A stretch of DNA of 64,000 nt from an uncultured Roseburia sp. (GTDB lineage Bacteria > Bacillota > Clostridia > Lachnospirales > Lachnospiraceae): positions 62,001-126,000 of the forward strand of contig UQNW01000001.1 of NCBI GenBank assembly GCA_900542495.1. Reading direction: 5' to 3'. Below the pieces are notes generated by a model, which had not been told where the DNA came from, ran no database searches, and saw only the letters and a program-made list of their open reading frames with translations. A program made the position numbers and the translations under genes. Within the stretch, counting starts at the first letter, position 1; each line of letters starts with the position of its first letter. Below are positions 8,602 to 17,904 of this stretch, piece by piece.

Positions 8602-9468
8602 TTATTCAGCTTTACCAACAGAACCAAATAATTCCATTTTCTCTTTTACAGTTGCTTTGATTGCATCTGTACCTGGAGCTAATAATTTACGAGGATCGAA
8701 TCCTTTACCTTCAAGGTCTTTACCAGCTTCAATATATTTACGTGTAGCATCTGCGAAAGATAACTGACACTCTGTGTTAACATTAATCTTAGATACACCA
8801 AGTTCGATTGCTTTCTTGATCATATCTTCTGGGATACCTGTACCACCGTGAAGTACTAATGGTAATGCTCCTGTTTTCTCCTGAACTGCTGCTAAAGTCT
8901 CAAAGCTTAAACCAGCCCAGTTTGCAGGATATTTTCCGTGGATGTTACCGATACCTGCTGCAAGCATGTCCACACCAAGATCAGCGATTGCTTTACATTC
9001 GTTAGGATCAGCGCATTCACCCATACCAATAACGCCATCCTCTTCTCCACCGATAGAACCAACTTCTGCCTCGATAGATAAACCTAATCTGTGAGCAACT
9101 GCTACTAATTCTTTTGTTTTCTCAATGTTCTCTTCGATTGAATAATGAGAACCATCAAACATGATAGATGTGAAACCAGCTTTGATGCATTTGTAGCATC
9201 CTTCGTAAGTTCCGTGATCTAAGTGTAATGCTACAGGAACTGTGATTCCAAGTTCTTCATCCATAGCTTTTACCATAGCTGCTACAGTTTTGAATCCTGT
9301 CATGTACTTTCCAGCACCTTCAGATACACCTAAGATAACAGGGGATTTTAACTCCTGTGCTGTCAATAAAACAGCTTTTGCCCATTCCAAATTGTTAATG
9401 TTAAAATGGCCTACAGCATAATGACCAGCTTTTGCTTTGTCTAACATCTCTTTTGCAGATACTAACAT
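8602..9468 (-). CDS. fba: Class II fructose-bisphosphate aldolase
   Basis: This 288-residue metal-dependent aldolase cleaves fructose-1,6-bisphosphate to glyceraldehyde-3-phosphate and dihydroxyacetone phosphate in glycolysis. Visible family motifs are HLDHG at about 82-86 (catalytic Asp84, zinc ligand His85), IEAEVGSIGG, GNIHGKYP and VLHGGTGIPED. The length is standard. I use the ATG at 9468 because GGAGGAATTAAC lies just before it; an in-frame ATG 15 bp upstream has no ribosome site. It appears monocistronic, with its own terminator. Tagatose-bisphosphate aldolase is a close relative, but no tagatose or galactitol genes are nearby. Confidence 0.93.
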   Translation of the reverse strand: MLVSAKEMLDKAKAGHYAVGHFNINNLEWAKAVLLTAQELKSPVILGVSEGAGKYMTGFKTVAAMVKAMDEELGITVPVALHLDHGTYEGCYKCIKAGFTSIMFDGSHYSIEENIEKTKELVAVAHRLGLSIEAEVGSIGGEEDGVIGMGECADPNECKAIADLGVDMLAAGIGNIHGKYPANWAGLSFETLAAVQEKTGALPLVLHGGTGIPEDMIKKAIELGVSKINVNTECQLSFADATRKYIEAGKDLEGKGFDPRKLLAPGTDAIKATVKEKMELFGSVGKAE

Positions 9469-9587
9469 TGTTAATTCCTCCATAATTTAAAATATTTGCT
9501 TTATCCAGCATTATTTCTCTCATTATTATATATTACTTTGATGCAAAAATAAAGTTATTTTTTTAACAGATATCACAGACAAATCTC

Positions 9588-10493
9588 TTATTCTTCCGGC
9601 TTTTTGACTATAATATCCACTGCCTGTTTCAGATTTTTCACACAGACTTCCTTATGGTCACCGCCAAATTCGCCATCCAGCGTCCAAGGGATCTGTTTCG
9701 ACGATGTGAATTTCACTTCGTCCGTCTTAAAAGAATAGATCATTTCCGTATCATCTACCAGATTGATCAGGGATGCGATGATCTCATTCAATTCCATTGG
9801 ATTCTTCGGTTTTTTGATCAAGGTCACTTCAAAGACTCCATCATCGAGCAGAACATCTTTGCCGGTCATTCCCTTGAATCCTCCTACAGATGTAGAGTTT
9901 GTGATCATGCCGTAAATAAATTCGTCCTGGATACGCATATTGTTATATTCCACCTGCATCATAAAAGACGGGATATCATGAAGGCATTTTGCTCCTTCTA
10001 AAATATAGGCTGCATGACCAAGTACATTCTTCCATTCCTGGCTCGTCTTATAAGACACTTCTGTAAAAAGTCCAAATGCTGCAACATAGACAAAATAATC
10101 CTCATTAAACAGACCGACATCGCACGGAAACGTTTTTCCTGTGACGGCCACCTCTGCCGCTTTTTCCATGTCCTTCGGTATTCCAAGCGAGGAAGCAAAA
10201 TCGTTCGTGCTTCCGGCCGGTATGTATCCCAATGGAACTTTTGTCTCACGGTGCATCATTCCGGTTACCGCTTCATCTAACGTACCGTCTCCACCGCTGC
10301 ACACAACAAGATCATAATTGCCGGCAAGCGCTTCCACTTTTTCTTTTGCATCTCCCGCATACTGTGTCGGGTATATGGTAACCTCATAGTCTGCCTTTAC
10401 CATCGTATCCACAATGTCTAACAACTGATTCTTAATCTGTGCCTTTCCTGAGCACGGATTGAATACAAATAATAATTTCTTTTTCATACCCAT
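9588..10493 (-). CDS. YegS/DgkB-type lipid (diacylglycerol) kinase
   Basis: This is a 301-residue member of the DAGK_cat family. It has NPCSGK near residue 13, the nucleotide-binding motif SGGDGTLDEAV near 65, and PLGYIPAGSTNDFASSLGI. The C-terminal lobe ends with IPWTLDGEFGG. Enzymes of this family phosphorylate diacylglycerol or related lipids at the membrane face and recycle lipid from lipoteichoic acid synthesis. It starts 32 bp after crh on the same strand. No strong ribosome site separates the ATG at 10493 from the one at 10487. The exact lipid substrate cannot be read from sequence. Confidence 0.85.
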   Translation of the reverse strand: MGMKKKLLFVFNPCSGKAQIKNQLLDIVDTMVKADYEVTIYPTQYAGDAKEKVEALAGNYDLVVCSGGDGTLDEAVTGMMHRETKVPLGYIPAGSTNDFASSLGIPKDMEKAAEVAVTGKTFPCDVGLFNEDYFVYVAAFGLFTEVSYKTSQEWKNVLGHAAYILEGAKCLHDIPSFMMQVEYNNMRIQDEFIYGMITNSTSVGGFKGMTGKDVLLDDGVFEVTLIKKPKNPMELNEIIASLINLVDDTEMIYSFKTDEVKFTSSKQIPWTLDGEFGGDHKEVCVKNLKQAVDIIVKKPEE

Positions 10494-10525
10494 AAAAATC
10501 TATACTCTCTTATTTCTAAAACCTT

Positions 10526-10777
10526 TTATTTTCCGATTAAAAACCGCTCCAATGCATTCACTGCTTCCACTTCGTCTGTCCCCTCTGCATCGATCGTAAC
10601 TGTCACGCCGTTTGTAAGCACTAAGCTCATCATTCCCATAATACTTTTTGCATTGACACGCTTTTGATCCATTTCCAGATAGATATGACTGGAAAACTGA
10701 TTCGCGGTCTGTACCATTAATGCGATCGGTCTTGCTTCCATTCCTGCACCCATCTGCACTTCTACTGTCTTTTTCAT
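10526..10777 (-). CDS. crh: Crh-like HPr paralogue lacking the phosphotransfer His
   Basis: This 83-residue protein has the HPr fold. The usual GLHARP active site reads GMEARP, so the His15 equivalent is Glu14. The regulatory serine is kept in NAKSIMGMMSL (Ser45, equivalent to HPr Ser46). This is the Crh pattern: it cannot carry phosphate for the PTS but can be phosphorylated by HPr kinase and act with CcpA in carbon catabolite repression. It follows whiA by 18 bp, and rapZ-whiA-crh matches the Bacillus yvcJ-yvcL-crh order. hprK lies about 4 kb upstream on the same strand. Bacillus Crh has Gln at the His position, so Glu is a variant. Confidence 0.85.
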   Translation of the reverse strand: MKKTVEVQMGAGMEARPIALMVQTANQFSSHIYLEMDQKRVNAKSIMGMMSLVLTNGVTVTIDAEGTDEVEAVNALERFLIGK

Positions 10778-10795
10778 TGTCTCTCCTTCTCCTCC

Positions 10796-11689
10796 TTATT
10801 TTCTCAATCCCTCTGCGATTTCACTGATCTTACGAAGTCTGTGATTCACACCCGATTTTCCAACCGGCGGATCTAAATAGGTTCCAAGTTCTTTGAGTGG
10901 TGCCTCCGGATAATCAAGACGCAATAACGCTATTTCTTTTAAATTGTCCGGCAGACTGTCTAACCCCGATGTTTCTTTTATATATGTAATATCTTCCAGC
11001 TGTTTCACTGCTGCATTCACAGTCTTGCTGATATTGGCAGTCTCGCAGTTGACTTTTCGGTTCACGGAATTGCGCATCTCTTTTAAAATGCGCACATTCT
11101 CTAAATTCATCAATGCCACATGGGCTTCCATGACATTTAAAATGTCAACGATCTGAGCACCCTCTTTTAAATATACGACAAAATGTTTCTTCCGTTCCAC
11201 GATCTTAGCGTCCATATCAAAACTGTTGATCGTGTCACGCAGCTGCTCCGCCTGTGGCTCTGTTCTGCACACGATCTCAAAATGATACGATTTATTCGGA
11301 TCACTGATCGAGCCGCCGGCAAGAAAAGCGCCTCTGATGTAGGCTCTTTTACAACAGCTCTGCAAAAGCAGCAATCCATTCACAGTCTCCGTGATCATCG
11401 GGATCTGGTGATCCTCATCCCACATTTTGACTGTCTCATAGATTTTCTGCTGCCTTCTTTCTGCTTCCTCTTTTTCCCCATTGCAAAAATCAAAAAGTTT
11501 TTTCAGCAAAAGTTCATACTTTGTGTTCAAAAGTTCATTTTCGGAATCCAGAAAAAGATCACATCCGGACTCACTTATCTGCACTTTTCCGTCAAATGCG
11601 ATCAATGCCGCCAGTTCTGCGATCTGGCAGTGACGGCTTTTCCCCAGATGTCTGGAAAGTTCTTCTTTCACTTCACTTGAAAATGACAT
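10796..11689 (-). CDS. whiA: WhiA, sporulation/cell-division DNA-binding protein
   Basis: This 297-residue protein has the two-part WhiA architecture. An N-terminal LAGLIDADG-like domain (SFSSEVKEELSRHLG, RGAFLAGGSISDPNKSYHFE) is followed by a C-terminal helix-turn-helix (NLKEIALLRLDYPEAPLKELGTYL, then VGKSGVNHRLRKI). WhiA affects chromosome segregation and division timing in Bacillus and sporulation in Streptomyces. Its start lies one base after the rapZ stop. The length is normal for the family. Confidence 0.93.
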   Translation of the reverse strand: MSFSSEVKEELSRHLGKSRHCQIAELAALIAFDGKVQISESGCDLFLDSENELLNTKYELLLKKLFDFCNGEKEEAERRQQKIYETVKMWDEDHQIPMITETVNGLLLLQSCCKRAYIRGAFLAGGSISDPNKSYHFEIVCRTEPQAEQLRDTINSFDMDAKIVERKKHFVVYLKEGAQIVDILNVMEAHVALMNLENVRILKEMRNSVNRKVNCETANISKTVNAAVKQLEDITYIKETSGLDSLPDNLKEIALLRLDYPEAPLKELGTYLDPPVGKSGVNHRLRKISEIAEGLRK

Positions 11690-11690
11690 T

Positions 11691-12569
11691 CTATTTACCT
11701 CTCAGGGCATCTTTTCCTATATCCCTATGTTCAATCTTCAAACCATATTCCTTCTTGTCCGCCATTCTCTTATACAATTCATTGGCAAGCGTTACGGAAC
11801 GGTGTTTTCCGCCTGTACATCCAATCGATATGACAAGCTGGTTTTTCCCCTCTGCAATATAGTTCGGTATGAGAAAATTGATCATATCCTCTAATTTATC
11901 CAAAAACTCATGCGCCTCCTTAAACTGGAGCACATAATCCTGAATCTCTTTATCATTTCCTGTCTTGGCACGCAGTCCTTCCACATAGTATGGATTTGGC
12001 AGGAAACGCACATCAAAAACCAGATCGGAATCCGCCGGGATTCCATATTTAAATCCGAACGATAAAATCGTGATGAACAGATTTTTATAATCCTGGTTCT
12101 GCACAAATATTTTTTCAATCTCTGCTTTCAGCTCTCTGGTCAGAAGCTGGCTGGTATCTATAATATAACTTGCACGTTCCTTCAAAAATGCAAGTCTTTC
12201 TCTCTCTTTTGCAATTCCCTTATCGACGCGCTCCGATCCTGCCAACGGGTGGCTTCTTCTGGTTTCCTTGTATCTTTTTACCAGAACAGAATCCTCCGCA
12301 TCCAAAAATAAGATATCATATGCGCCGCCGTTTGCCTTGATCCGGTCAAGCACACTCCGGAGTTCCTCAAGTGCCTGTCCGCTCCGGATATCAATTCCGA
12401 CAGCAACTTTCTGTAATTCTGCATTCTGCTGCAGATCAGACAATTCCACGAATTTTTCCAGTAAAGGGATTGGAAGATTATCGACACAGTAAAAGCCGAT
12501 ATCTTCCATCATTTTCAGTGCTGTACTTTTTCCGGCTCCAGACATTCCTGTTAATATCACGAATTTCAT
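11691..12569 (-). CDS. rapZ: RapZ/YvcJ nucleotide-binding protein
   Basis: This 292-residue P-loop protein has Walker A GMSGAGKST at about 8-16 and YCVDNLPIPLL downstream. The C-terminal domain has FGFKYGIPADSDLVFDVRFLPNPYYV and SIGCTGGKHRSV, all diagnostic of RapZ/YvcJ. In E. coli RapZ directs RNase E to the GlmZ sRNA; in Firmicutes YvcJ binds GTP/ATP and its RNA role is less clear. The usual intermediate gene yvcK/glmR is absent between rapZ and whiA here. Confidence 0.93.
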   Translation of the reverse strand: MKFVILTGMSGAGKSTALKMMEDIGFYCVDNLPIPLLEKFVELSDLQQNAELQKVAVGIDIRSGQALEELRSVLDRIKANGGAYDILFLDAEDSVLVKRYKETRRSHPLAGSERVDKGIAKERERLAFLKERASYIIDTSQLLTRELKAEIEKIFVQNQDYKNLFITILSFGFKYGIPADSDLVFDVRFLPNPYYVEGLRAKTGNDKEIQDYVLQFKEAHEFLDKLEDMINFLIPNYIAEGKNQLVISIGCTGGKHRSVTLANELYKRMADKKEYGLKIEHRDIGKDALRGK

Positions 12570-12602
12570 ACTATAACCACACCTTTCTCATAAGTTTGCA
12601 GC

Positions 12603-13511
12603 TTAAAATTCACCAATCATTTTCACTTCCGGTTCTAATACTACACCAAACTGTGCCTGTACCTTATCCGACACATCCTGCATCAGCCTGCAGATGTCTG
12701 CCGCTGTTGCCTCCCCTTTGTTGATCACAAAACCACAATGTTTTTCAGAGACCTGCGCTCCACCTACCTGATAGCCGCGCAGCCCTGCATCCATGATCAG
12801 CTTCCCTGCAAAATATCCCTCCGGTCTTTTGAATGTACTTCCGGCACTTGGATACTGCAGTGGCTGTTTTTCTGCTCTTTTTTCACTTAATTCTTTCATT
12901 TTGGAACGGATCACTGCCTCATCCTGTGGCTGCAGTTCCAAAACAACTTTTGTAACAATATATTTTTTCTCCGGGATACAGCTATGCCGGTAACTTAAGT
13001 CCAGCTCCTCTTTCGAAAGTTCTAACTGTTTTCCGTTCTCATCTAACACATACGCTTTTTCAATGATGTCTTTTATCTCGCCGCCATAAGCACCTGCATT
13101 CATGACAACTGCTCCACCAACGCTTCCCGGTATGCCGGCTGCAAATTCCATGCCGCCTAAACCATTTGCCGCTGCGGTATTTGCGATCTTGGAAAGCATT
13201 GCGCCAGCCTGTGCCGTGATCTTAGTTCCATTTACTTCAATGGCAGCCATCGGCTCTGTCATCTCGATGACCACACCACGGATTCCCCTGTCTCCCACAA
13301 GAAGATTACTGCCGTTCCCGATCAGGGTATATGGCACGTCATACTGTCTGCAGAGTCCAAGGACTGCGACAAGTGCCGTCTCATCCGGGCAGACCAGCAC
13401 ATCTGCCGGTCCACCCACACGAAACGTTGTATGTTTTTTCATAGGCTCTTTAAAAAAGATACCCGAATCACCTGTTACATTTTTAAGTTCTGTTAAAAAA
13501 TGATCGTTCAT
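12603..13511 (-). CDS. murB: UDP-N-acetylenolpyruvoylglucosamine reductase
   Basis: This 302-residue FAD enzyme of peptidoglycan precursor synthesis reduces UDP-GlcNAc-enolpyruvate to UDP-MurNAc with NADPH. Motifs are TTFRVGGPADVLV, IGNGSNLLVGD, GIPGSVGGAVVMNAGAYGGE (FAD site), YRHSC and YPSAGSTFKRPEG with the proton-donor Ser. A C-terminal KGEATAADI segment is present. The length fits the short type IIb MurB of Firmicutes. It lies 9 bp after the M18 aminopeptidase and 33 bp before rapZ, in one probable operon. Confidence 0.95.
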   Translation of the reverse strand: MNDHFLTELKNVTGDSGIFFKEPMKKHTTFRVGGPADVLVCPDETALVAVLGLCRQYDVPYTLIGNGSNLLVGDRGIRGVVIEMTEPMAAIEVNGTKITAQAGAMLSKIANTAAANGLGGMEFAAGIPGSVGGAVVMNAGAYGGEIKDIIEKAYVLDENGKQLELSKEELDLSYRHSCIPEKKYIVTKVVLELQPQDEAVIRSKMKELSEKRAEKQPLQYPSAGSTFKRPEGYFAGKLIMDAGLRGYQVGGAQVSEKHCGFVINKGEATAADICRLMQDVSDKVQAQFGVVLEPEVKMIGEF

Positions 13512-13520
13512 TTATAATTC

Positions 13521-14912
13521 CTAAGCTTCCTTTAAGAATGCAATATAACCTCTGTATGCCTCGTAAAGATCAACCTTGCTGATGATCTCCCACGGTGCAT
13601 GCATATTCAATACCGGAACACCGCTATCGATAACGTTCATTCCGTAATTTGCAAGGATGTAAGCGATTGTTCCGCCGCCGCCCTGGTCTACTTTACCAAG
13701 CTCTGCTGTCTGGAAAGAAACATCATTGGAATCCATGATATTTCTTAATTTGCCGACATACTCTGCATTTGCATCATTGGAACCTGATTTTCCTCTGGCT
13801 CCTGTGTATTTGTTGAATACAAGTCCTTTTCCAAAATATGCTGTATTGCGTTTTGTCATGACACTTGGGAAGTTTGGATCAAATGCAGCGGATACATCTG
13901 ATGAAAGTACCTTGGAATTTGCCAAAGCTCTTCTGAGTGCTAACTCAGAATATGTTCCTGCAGCGTTCATCACCTCTGCAACTGTATTCTCGAAGAATCT
14001 GGACTCCATTCCGCTTGCGCCGACACTTCCGATCTCCTCTTTGTCTACTAACAGGCATACGCTTGTAATTTCAGGGTTCTCTGTCACAAGCATTGCCTCA
14101 AAGGAAGGATATGCACATACTCTGTCGTCATGTCCGTAACCCATGATCATGCTGCGGTCAAAGCCATAGTCCCTTGCCTCTCCGGCTGGAACAACTTCGA
14201 TCTCTGCGGAAAGGAAATCTTCCTCCTCTATACCATATTCTTTTGTTAAAAGATTCATGATATTCGCTTTTACTTTTTCTTTTACTTTTTCATCTTCGGT
14301 CTGCATTGGAATACTTCCGATCAGAAGATCAAGATTCTCTCCCTCGATCACCTTTGCAGCCTTCTTCTCTAACTGCTCTGCGGATAAGTGGATCAGAAGA
14401 TCACTCACACCAAAAACAGGATCACCCGGCTTGTCACCGATGTTTACTTTCACAACTGTTCCGTCTTTTTTCGCAATGACACCGTGTAATGCCAATGGCA
14501 GTGTTACCCACTGGTATTTCTTGATTCCACCATAATAATGGGTGTCTAACATTGCAAAATCAGTATCCTCATATAATGGGTCCTGTTTTAAATCAAGACG
14601 TGGGGAGTCAATGTGTGCTCCAAGGATGTTCATTCCCTTCTCCATGCTCTCTTTTCCGATTACAAATAGAGCCATGCCTTTTCCCATGTTGTTGGCGTAT
14701 ACTCTGTCACCGGCTTTTAATGCAGTGTGCTCTGCGATCACTTTCTCAAGATTTACAAAGCCTGCTTTTTCAGCTTTCTCTACAAAAGATGTAACGCATT
14801 CGCGCTCTGTCTTGCACTCCGAAATAAACTTGCGGTAGTCCTCTGCGAACTGGAATACTTCCTCGCGCTTATTTCCTTCCGGATATTTTTCCCATGCAAT
14901 TTTGTTTTCCAT
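13521..14912 (-). CDS. M18-family zinc aminopeptidase
   Basis: This 463-residue cytosolic metallopeptidase is of the aspartyl-aminopeptidase (M18) family. Metal ligands and catalytic residues are visible in GAHIDSPRLDLK, CLLVDKEEIGSVGASGMESRF, MGYGHDDRVCAYPSFEA and LNMHAPWEI. The family removes N-terminal, often acidic, residues from peptides in a dodecameric shell. It lies between hprK and murB on the same strand. The housekeeping peptide-turnover role is inferred from the family. Confidence 0.9.
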   Translation of the reverse strand: MENKIAWEKYPEGNKREEVFQFAEDYRKFISECKTERECVTSFVEKAEKAGFVNLEKVIAEHTALKAGDRVYANNMGKGMALFVIGKESMEKGMNILGAHIDSPRLDLKQDPLYEDTDFAMLDTHYYGGIKKYQWVTLPLALHGVIAKKDGTVVKVNIGDKPGDPVFGVSDLLIHLSAEQLEKKAAKVIEGENLDLLIGSIPMQTEDEKVKEKVKANIMNLLTKEYGIEEEDFLSAEIEVVPAGEARDYGFDRSMIMGYGHDDRVCAYPSFEAMLVTENPEITSVCLLVDKEEIGSVGASGMESRFFENTVAEVMNAAGTYSELALRRALANSKVLSSDVSAAFDPNFPSVMTKRNTAYFGKGLVFNKYTGARGKSGSNDANAEYVGKLRNIMDSNDVSFQTAELGKVDQGGGGTIAYILANYGMNVIDSGVPVLNMHAPWEIISKVDLYEAYRGYIAFLKEA

Positions 14913-14991
14913 AATTCTGTCTCCAAATCTAACTATATATTTATAACGGTTGTTCCGCTATATGCAAAAATGTGATTGTGTCGTTTCCGGC

Positions 14992-15939
14992 TTAATCGTC
15001 ATCATCATGACCTTTTGTGATATTCTCCTGCACGCGGCGGTAAAGCTCCTGTGCTGCGTTGTAACCCATTTTCTTCTGTCTGTGGTTGACTGCCGCTGTC
15101 TCACAGATAACGGCAAGATTTCGTCCCGGACGGATTGGAAGTGAATGGCATGCCACTTTATTTCCAAGAAATTCTGCGTATTCATCCTCTAAACCCAGAC
15201 GGTCATACTCATTTTCTTTCTTCCAGTCTTCTAACTTGATGACAAGATCGATCTGCTGTTTTTCCTTGACGCACTCAACACCGTAAAGTGCTTTTACATC
15301 GATAATTCCGATACCGCGCACTTCGATAAAGTATCTTGTGATATCCGGGGATGTACCGATCAGTGTATGCTCATTGATCTTGCGGATCTCCACAACATCA
15401 TCCGTTACAAGACGGTGTCCGCGTCGCACAAGCTCCAATGCTGCCTCGCTCTTACCGATTCCGCTCTCACCCATGATCAGAAGTCCTTCACCATAGACAT
15501 CCACCAAAACTCCGTGAATGGAGATACATGGTGCCAGCTGTTCACTCAGACAGAAAATCAATTCTGCCATAAATTCCGATGTGCTTCTCTTCGTTCCCAA
15601 AACCGGAACATCATTTTCCGAAGCAATCTGTAAAAAATCTTCATCCGGCTGTAAATCCCTGCAGAAAATAATGCATGGAATATCATATGTGGTAAATTTC
15701 TGTAAAACTTTTTCCTTCTTCTCCACATCCAGTCTCTGTAAATAGGTGTACTCAACGTTTCCGATGATCTGTACACGCGACTGCTCAAAATGTTCAAAGA
15801 ACCCACTCAACTGCAACGCCGGACGGTTCACATCACTGATTTTAATACGGTGTTTTTTCAAATCCATGTCCGGCAGGAAATTATACAGATCCATGATCTG
15901 TGCTACTTTGCTGACACTTACTCCATTCGTTCCATTCAT
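14992..15939 (-). CDS. hprK: HPr kinase/phosphorylase
   Basis: This 315-residue bifunctional enzyme phosphorylates HPr and Crh on Ser46, or removes the phosphate, according to fructose-bisphosphate, ATP and phosphate levels. The C-terminal catalytic domain has P-loop GESGIGKS at about 157-164, preceded by ISIHGVLVDVYG. It also has the family signature EVRGIGIIDVKALYG. I choose the ATG at 15939 because AAAGGAGAAAAGGG precedes it. The further upstream frame adds 13 residues without a ribosome site. Its likely targets include the Crh-like protein at 10526-10777. Confidence 0.94.
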   Translation of the reverse strand: MNGTNGVSVSKVAQIMDLYNFLPDMDLKKHRIKISDVNRPALQLSGFFEHFEQSRVQIIGNVEYTYLQRLDVEKKEKVLQKFTTYDIPCIIFCRDLQPDEDFLQIASENDVPVLGTKRSTSEFMAELIFCLSEQLAPCISIHGVLVDVYGEGLLIMGESGIGKSEAALELVRRGHRLVTDDVVEIRKINEHTLIGTSPDITRYFIEVRGIGIIDVKALYGVECVKEKQQIDLVIKLEDWKKENEYDRLGLEDEYAEFLGNKVACHSLPIRPGRNLAVICETAAVNHRQKKMGYNAAQELYRRVQENITKGHDDDD

Positions 15940-16032
15940 ACCCTTTTCTCCTTTATGTTTTGGGCAATTGCAAAACATAGTCTCTGCTCCCGCATTTTGC
16001 AGTTACCTATTGGAAATATTAGTTACAATATA

Positions 16033-17904
16033 TCATAGAATAGCGTCTTTGTGAAGAAATTCATAGACTGCCTGTGCTGCTTTTTCATTCATGCTTTCCG
16101 TATCTGTAAGATCTTCCACCGACGCTTCCCGGATTGCATCCAGCGACTGGTATTTTTTCATCAGCGCTTTTCTCCGGGACGGTCCGATTCCCGGAATATC
16201 ATCCAAAACGGAATGAACCTGTTCCTTGCTGCGCAGTGATCTGTGGTATTCGATTGCGAAACGGTGTGCCTCATCCTGCACTCTCGTGATGAGCTTGAAC
16301 CCTTCACTGCTCCTGTCGATCGGTATCTCGACATTATTGTAGTATAACCCACGGGTTCTGTGATTATCATCTTTTACCATGCCGCATACCGGGATATTCA
16401 GATGCAGTTCCTCAAGTACTTTCAGGCAGATGTTCACCTGACCTCGTCCACCATCCATCATAATCAGATCCGGGAAACGGGTAAAACTTCCATATTCCTC
16501 GCCAAGATCTTTCTCCTGCATTTCTTCCTGTTCCCGCATACCGTGCGTGAAACGTCTGGTCAGTACCTCATGCATGGAAGCATAATCGTCCGGTCCTGTG
16601 ACAGTGCGAAGTTTGAACTTTCTGTAATCGCTCCGCTTCGGCTTTCCTTTTTCGTAAACGACCATGGAACCCACCGTCTCAAATCCATTGATATTGGAGA
16701 TATCGAACGCCTCCACGCGCTGTAAGCCCGGAAGATCCAGCCAGCCTGCAATCTCTTTCATGGCTCCGATCGTTCTTCCTTCCTCACGCTTGATTTTCTC
16801 TTTATCCTGTGATAAAACCAGCTCCGCATTCTTCTGTGCCAGTTCGACCAGTTTTTCCTTCATGCCCTTCTGTGGAATCCGGATGTAAACTTTTCCTCCA
16901 CGCTTCTCTCCAAGCCATTCTGCCAATACTTCGTGGTCGTCAATCTCCTCCGGGAGCATAATCTCCCGCGGAATGAACGGCGTGCCGGAATAGAATTGTT
17001 TTATAAATGTAGTTAGTATCTGTTCCTTCGTATCCTCTGTTCCGATCTTTACATAAAAATGATCCCGTCCGATAAGCTTTCCATCCCGGATAAAAAATAC
17101 CTGCACCACCGCATCCCGGTCATCCGAAGCAAGCGCGATAATGTCCTTGTCCTCGCCGTCGTTATGGGTGATTTTCTGTTTCTGCGCGATCTGTTTTACA
17201 CTGTTTAAGAGATCCCGGTATTCAACTGCCTTTTCAAACTGCATTTCTTCGGATGCAGTCATCATTTTTTCCTGAAGGGATTTTAAGATCGGAGCATAAT
17301 TACCATTCAGGAATTCCACCGCCTGATTCACGCGTTCCCGGTATTCCTCTTTGCTGATATATCCCTGACATGGCGCATTGCACTGGTGGATGTGATAATT
17401 CAGACACGGGCGGTCTTTTCCAATATCTTTCGGCAAATTCCGGTTACAGGTCCGTAACTGATATAACTTATTGATCAGTTCGATCGTATCTTTGACTGCG
17501 CCTGCGCTTGTGTATGGTCCAAAATAACGCGACTTGTCCTTCTTCTGTTGTCTGGAAAAAAGGACACGCGGGAAATCCTCTCCTACCGTCACCCGGATAT
17601 ACGGATAGGTCTTATCATCCCGCAGCATCGTATTATACTTCGGTCTGTGCTCCTTGATCAGATTACATTCTAAAACAAGTGCCTCCAGTTCAGAATCCGT
17701 GATAATATATTCAAAACGCGCAATCTGTCTGACCATCTGCGCCTTTTTGATTCCCTCATCATGGCTTGCCTGAAAATACTGGTGCACCCGTTTTCTAAGG
17801 CTGACTGCCTTTCCAATATAAATAATCGCATCTCTGCTGTCATGCATAATATAAACTCCCGGCTGATCCGGGAGTTTTTTTAATTCTTCTGCAATATCAA
17901 ACAT
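16033..17904 (-). CDS. uvrC: UvrC, excinuclease ABC subunit C
   Basis: This 623-residue nucleotide-excision-repair nuclease has an N-terminal GIY-YIG domain (PGVYIMHDS...AIIYIGKA, 15-40) that makes the 3' incision. A Cys-containing segment (CNRNLPKDIGKDRPCLNYHIHQCNAPC) and a UVR motif near 205-240 that contacts UvrB follow. The C-terminal RNase H-like domain (AFDISNINGFETVGSMVVYE; MMDGGRGQVN) makes the 5' incision. Tandem helix-hairpin-helix (DDIPGIGPSRRKALM) ends the protein. Its start overlaps the ftsH stop by one base. Length is typical. Confidence 0.96.
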   Translation of the reverse strand: MFDIAEELKKLPDQPGVYIMHDSRDAIIYIGKAVSLRKRVHQYFQASHDEGIKKAQMVRQIARFEYIITDSELEALVLECNLIKEHRPKYNTMLRDDKTYPYIRVTVGEDFPRVLFSRQQKKDKSRYFGPYTSAGAVKDTIELINKLYQLRTCNRNLPKDIGKDRPCLNYHIHQCNAPCQGYISKEEYRERVNQAVEFLNGNYAPILKSLQEKMMTASEEMQFEKAVEYRDLLNSVKQIAQKQKITHNDGEDKDIIALASDDRDAVVQVFFIRDGKLIGRDHFYVKIGTEDTKEQILTTFIKQFYSGTPFIPREIMLPEEIDDHEVLAEWLGEKRGGKVYIRIPQKGMKEKLVELAQKNAELVLSQDKEKIKREEGRTIGAMKEIAGWLDLPGLQRVEAFDISNINGFETVGSMVVYEKGKPKRSDYRKFKLRTVTGPDDYASMHEVLTRRFTHGMREQEEMQEKDLGEEYGSFTRFPDLIMMDGGRGQVNICLKVLEELHLNIPVCGMVKDDNHRTRGLYYNNVEIPIDRSSEGFKLITRVQDEAHRFAIEYHRSLRSKEQVHSVLDDIPGIGPSRRKALMKKYQSLDAIREASVEDLTDTESMNEKAAQAVYEFLHKDAIL

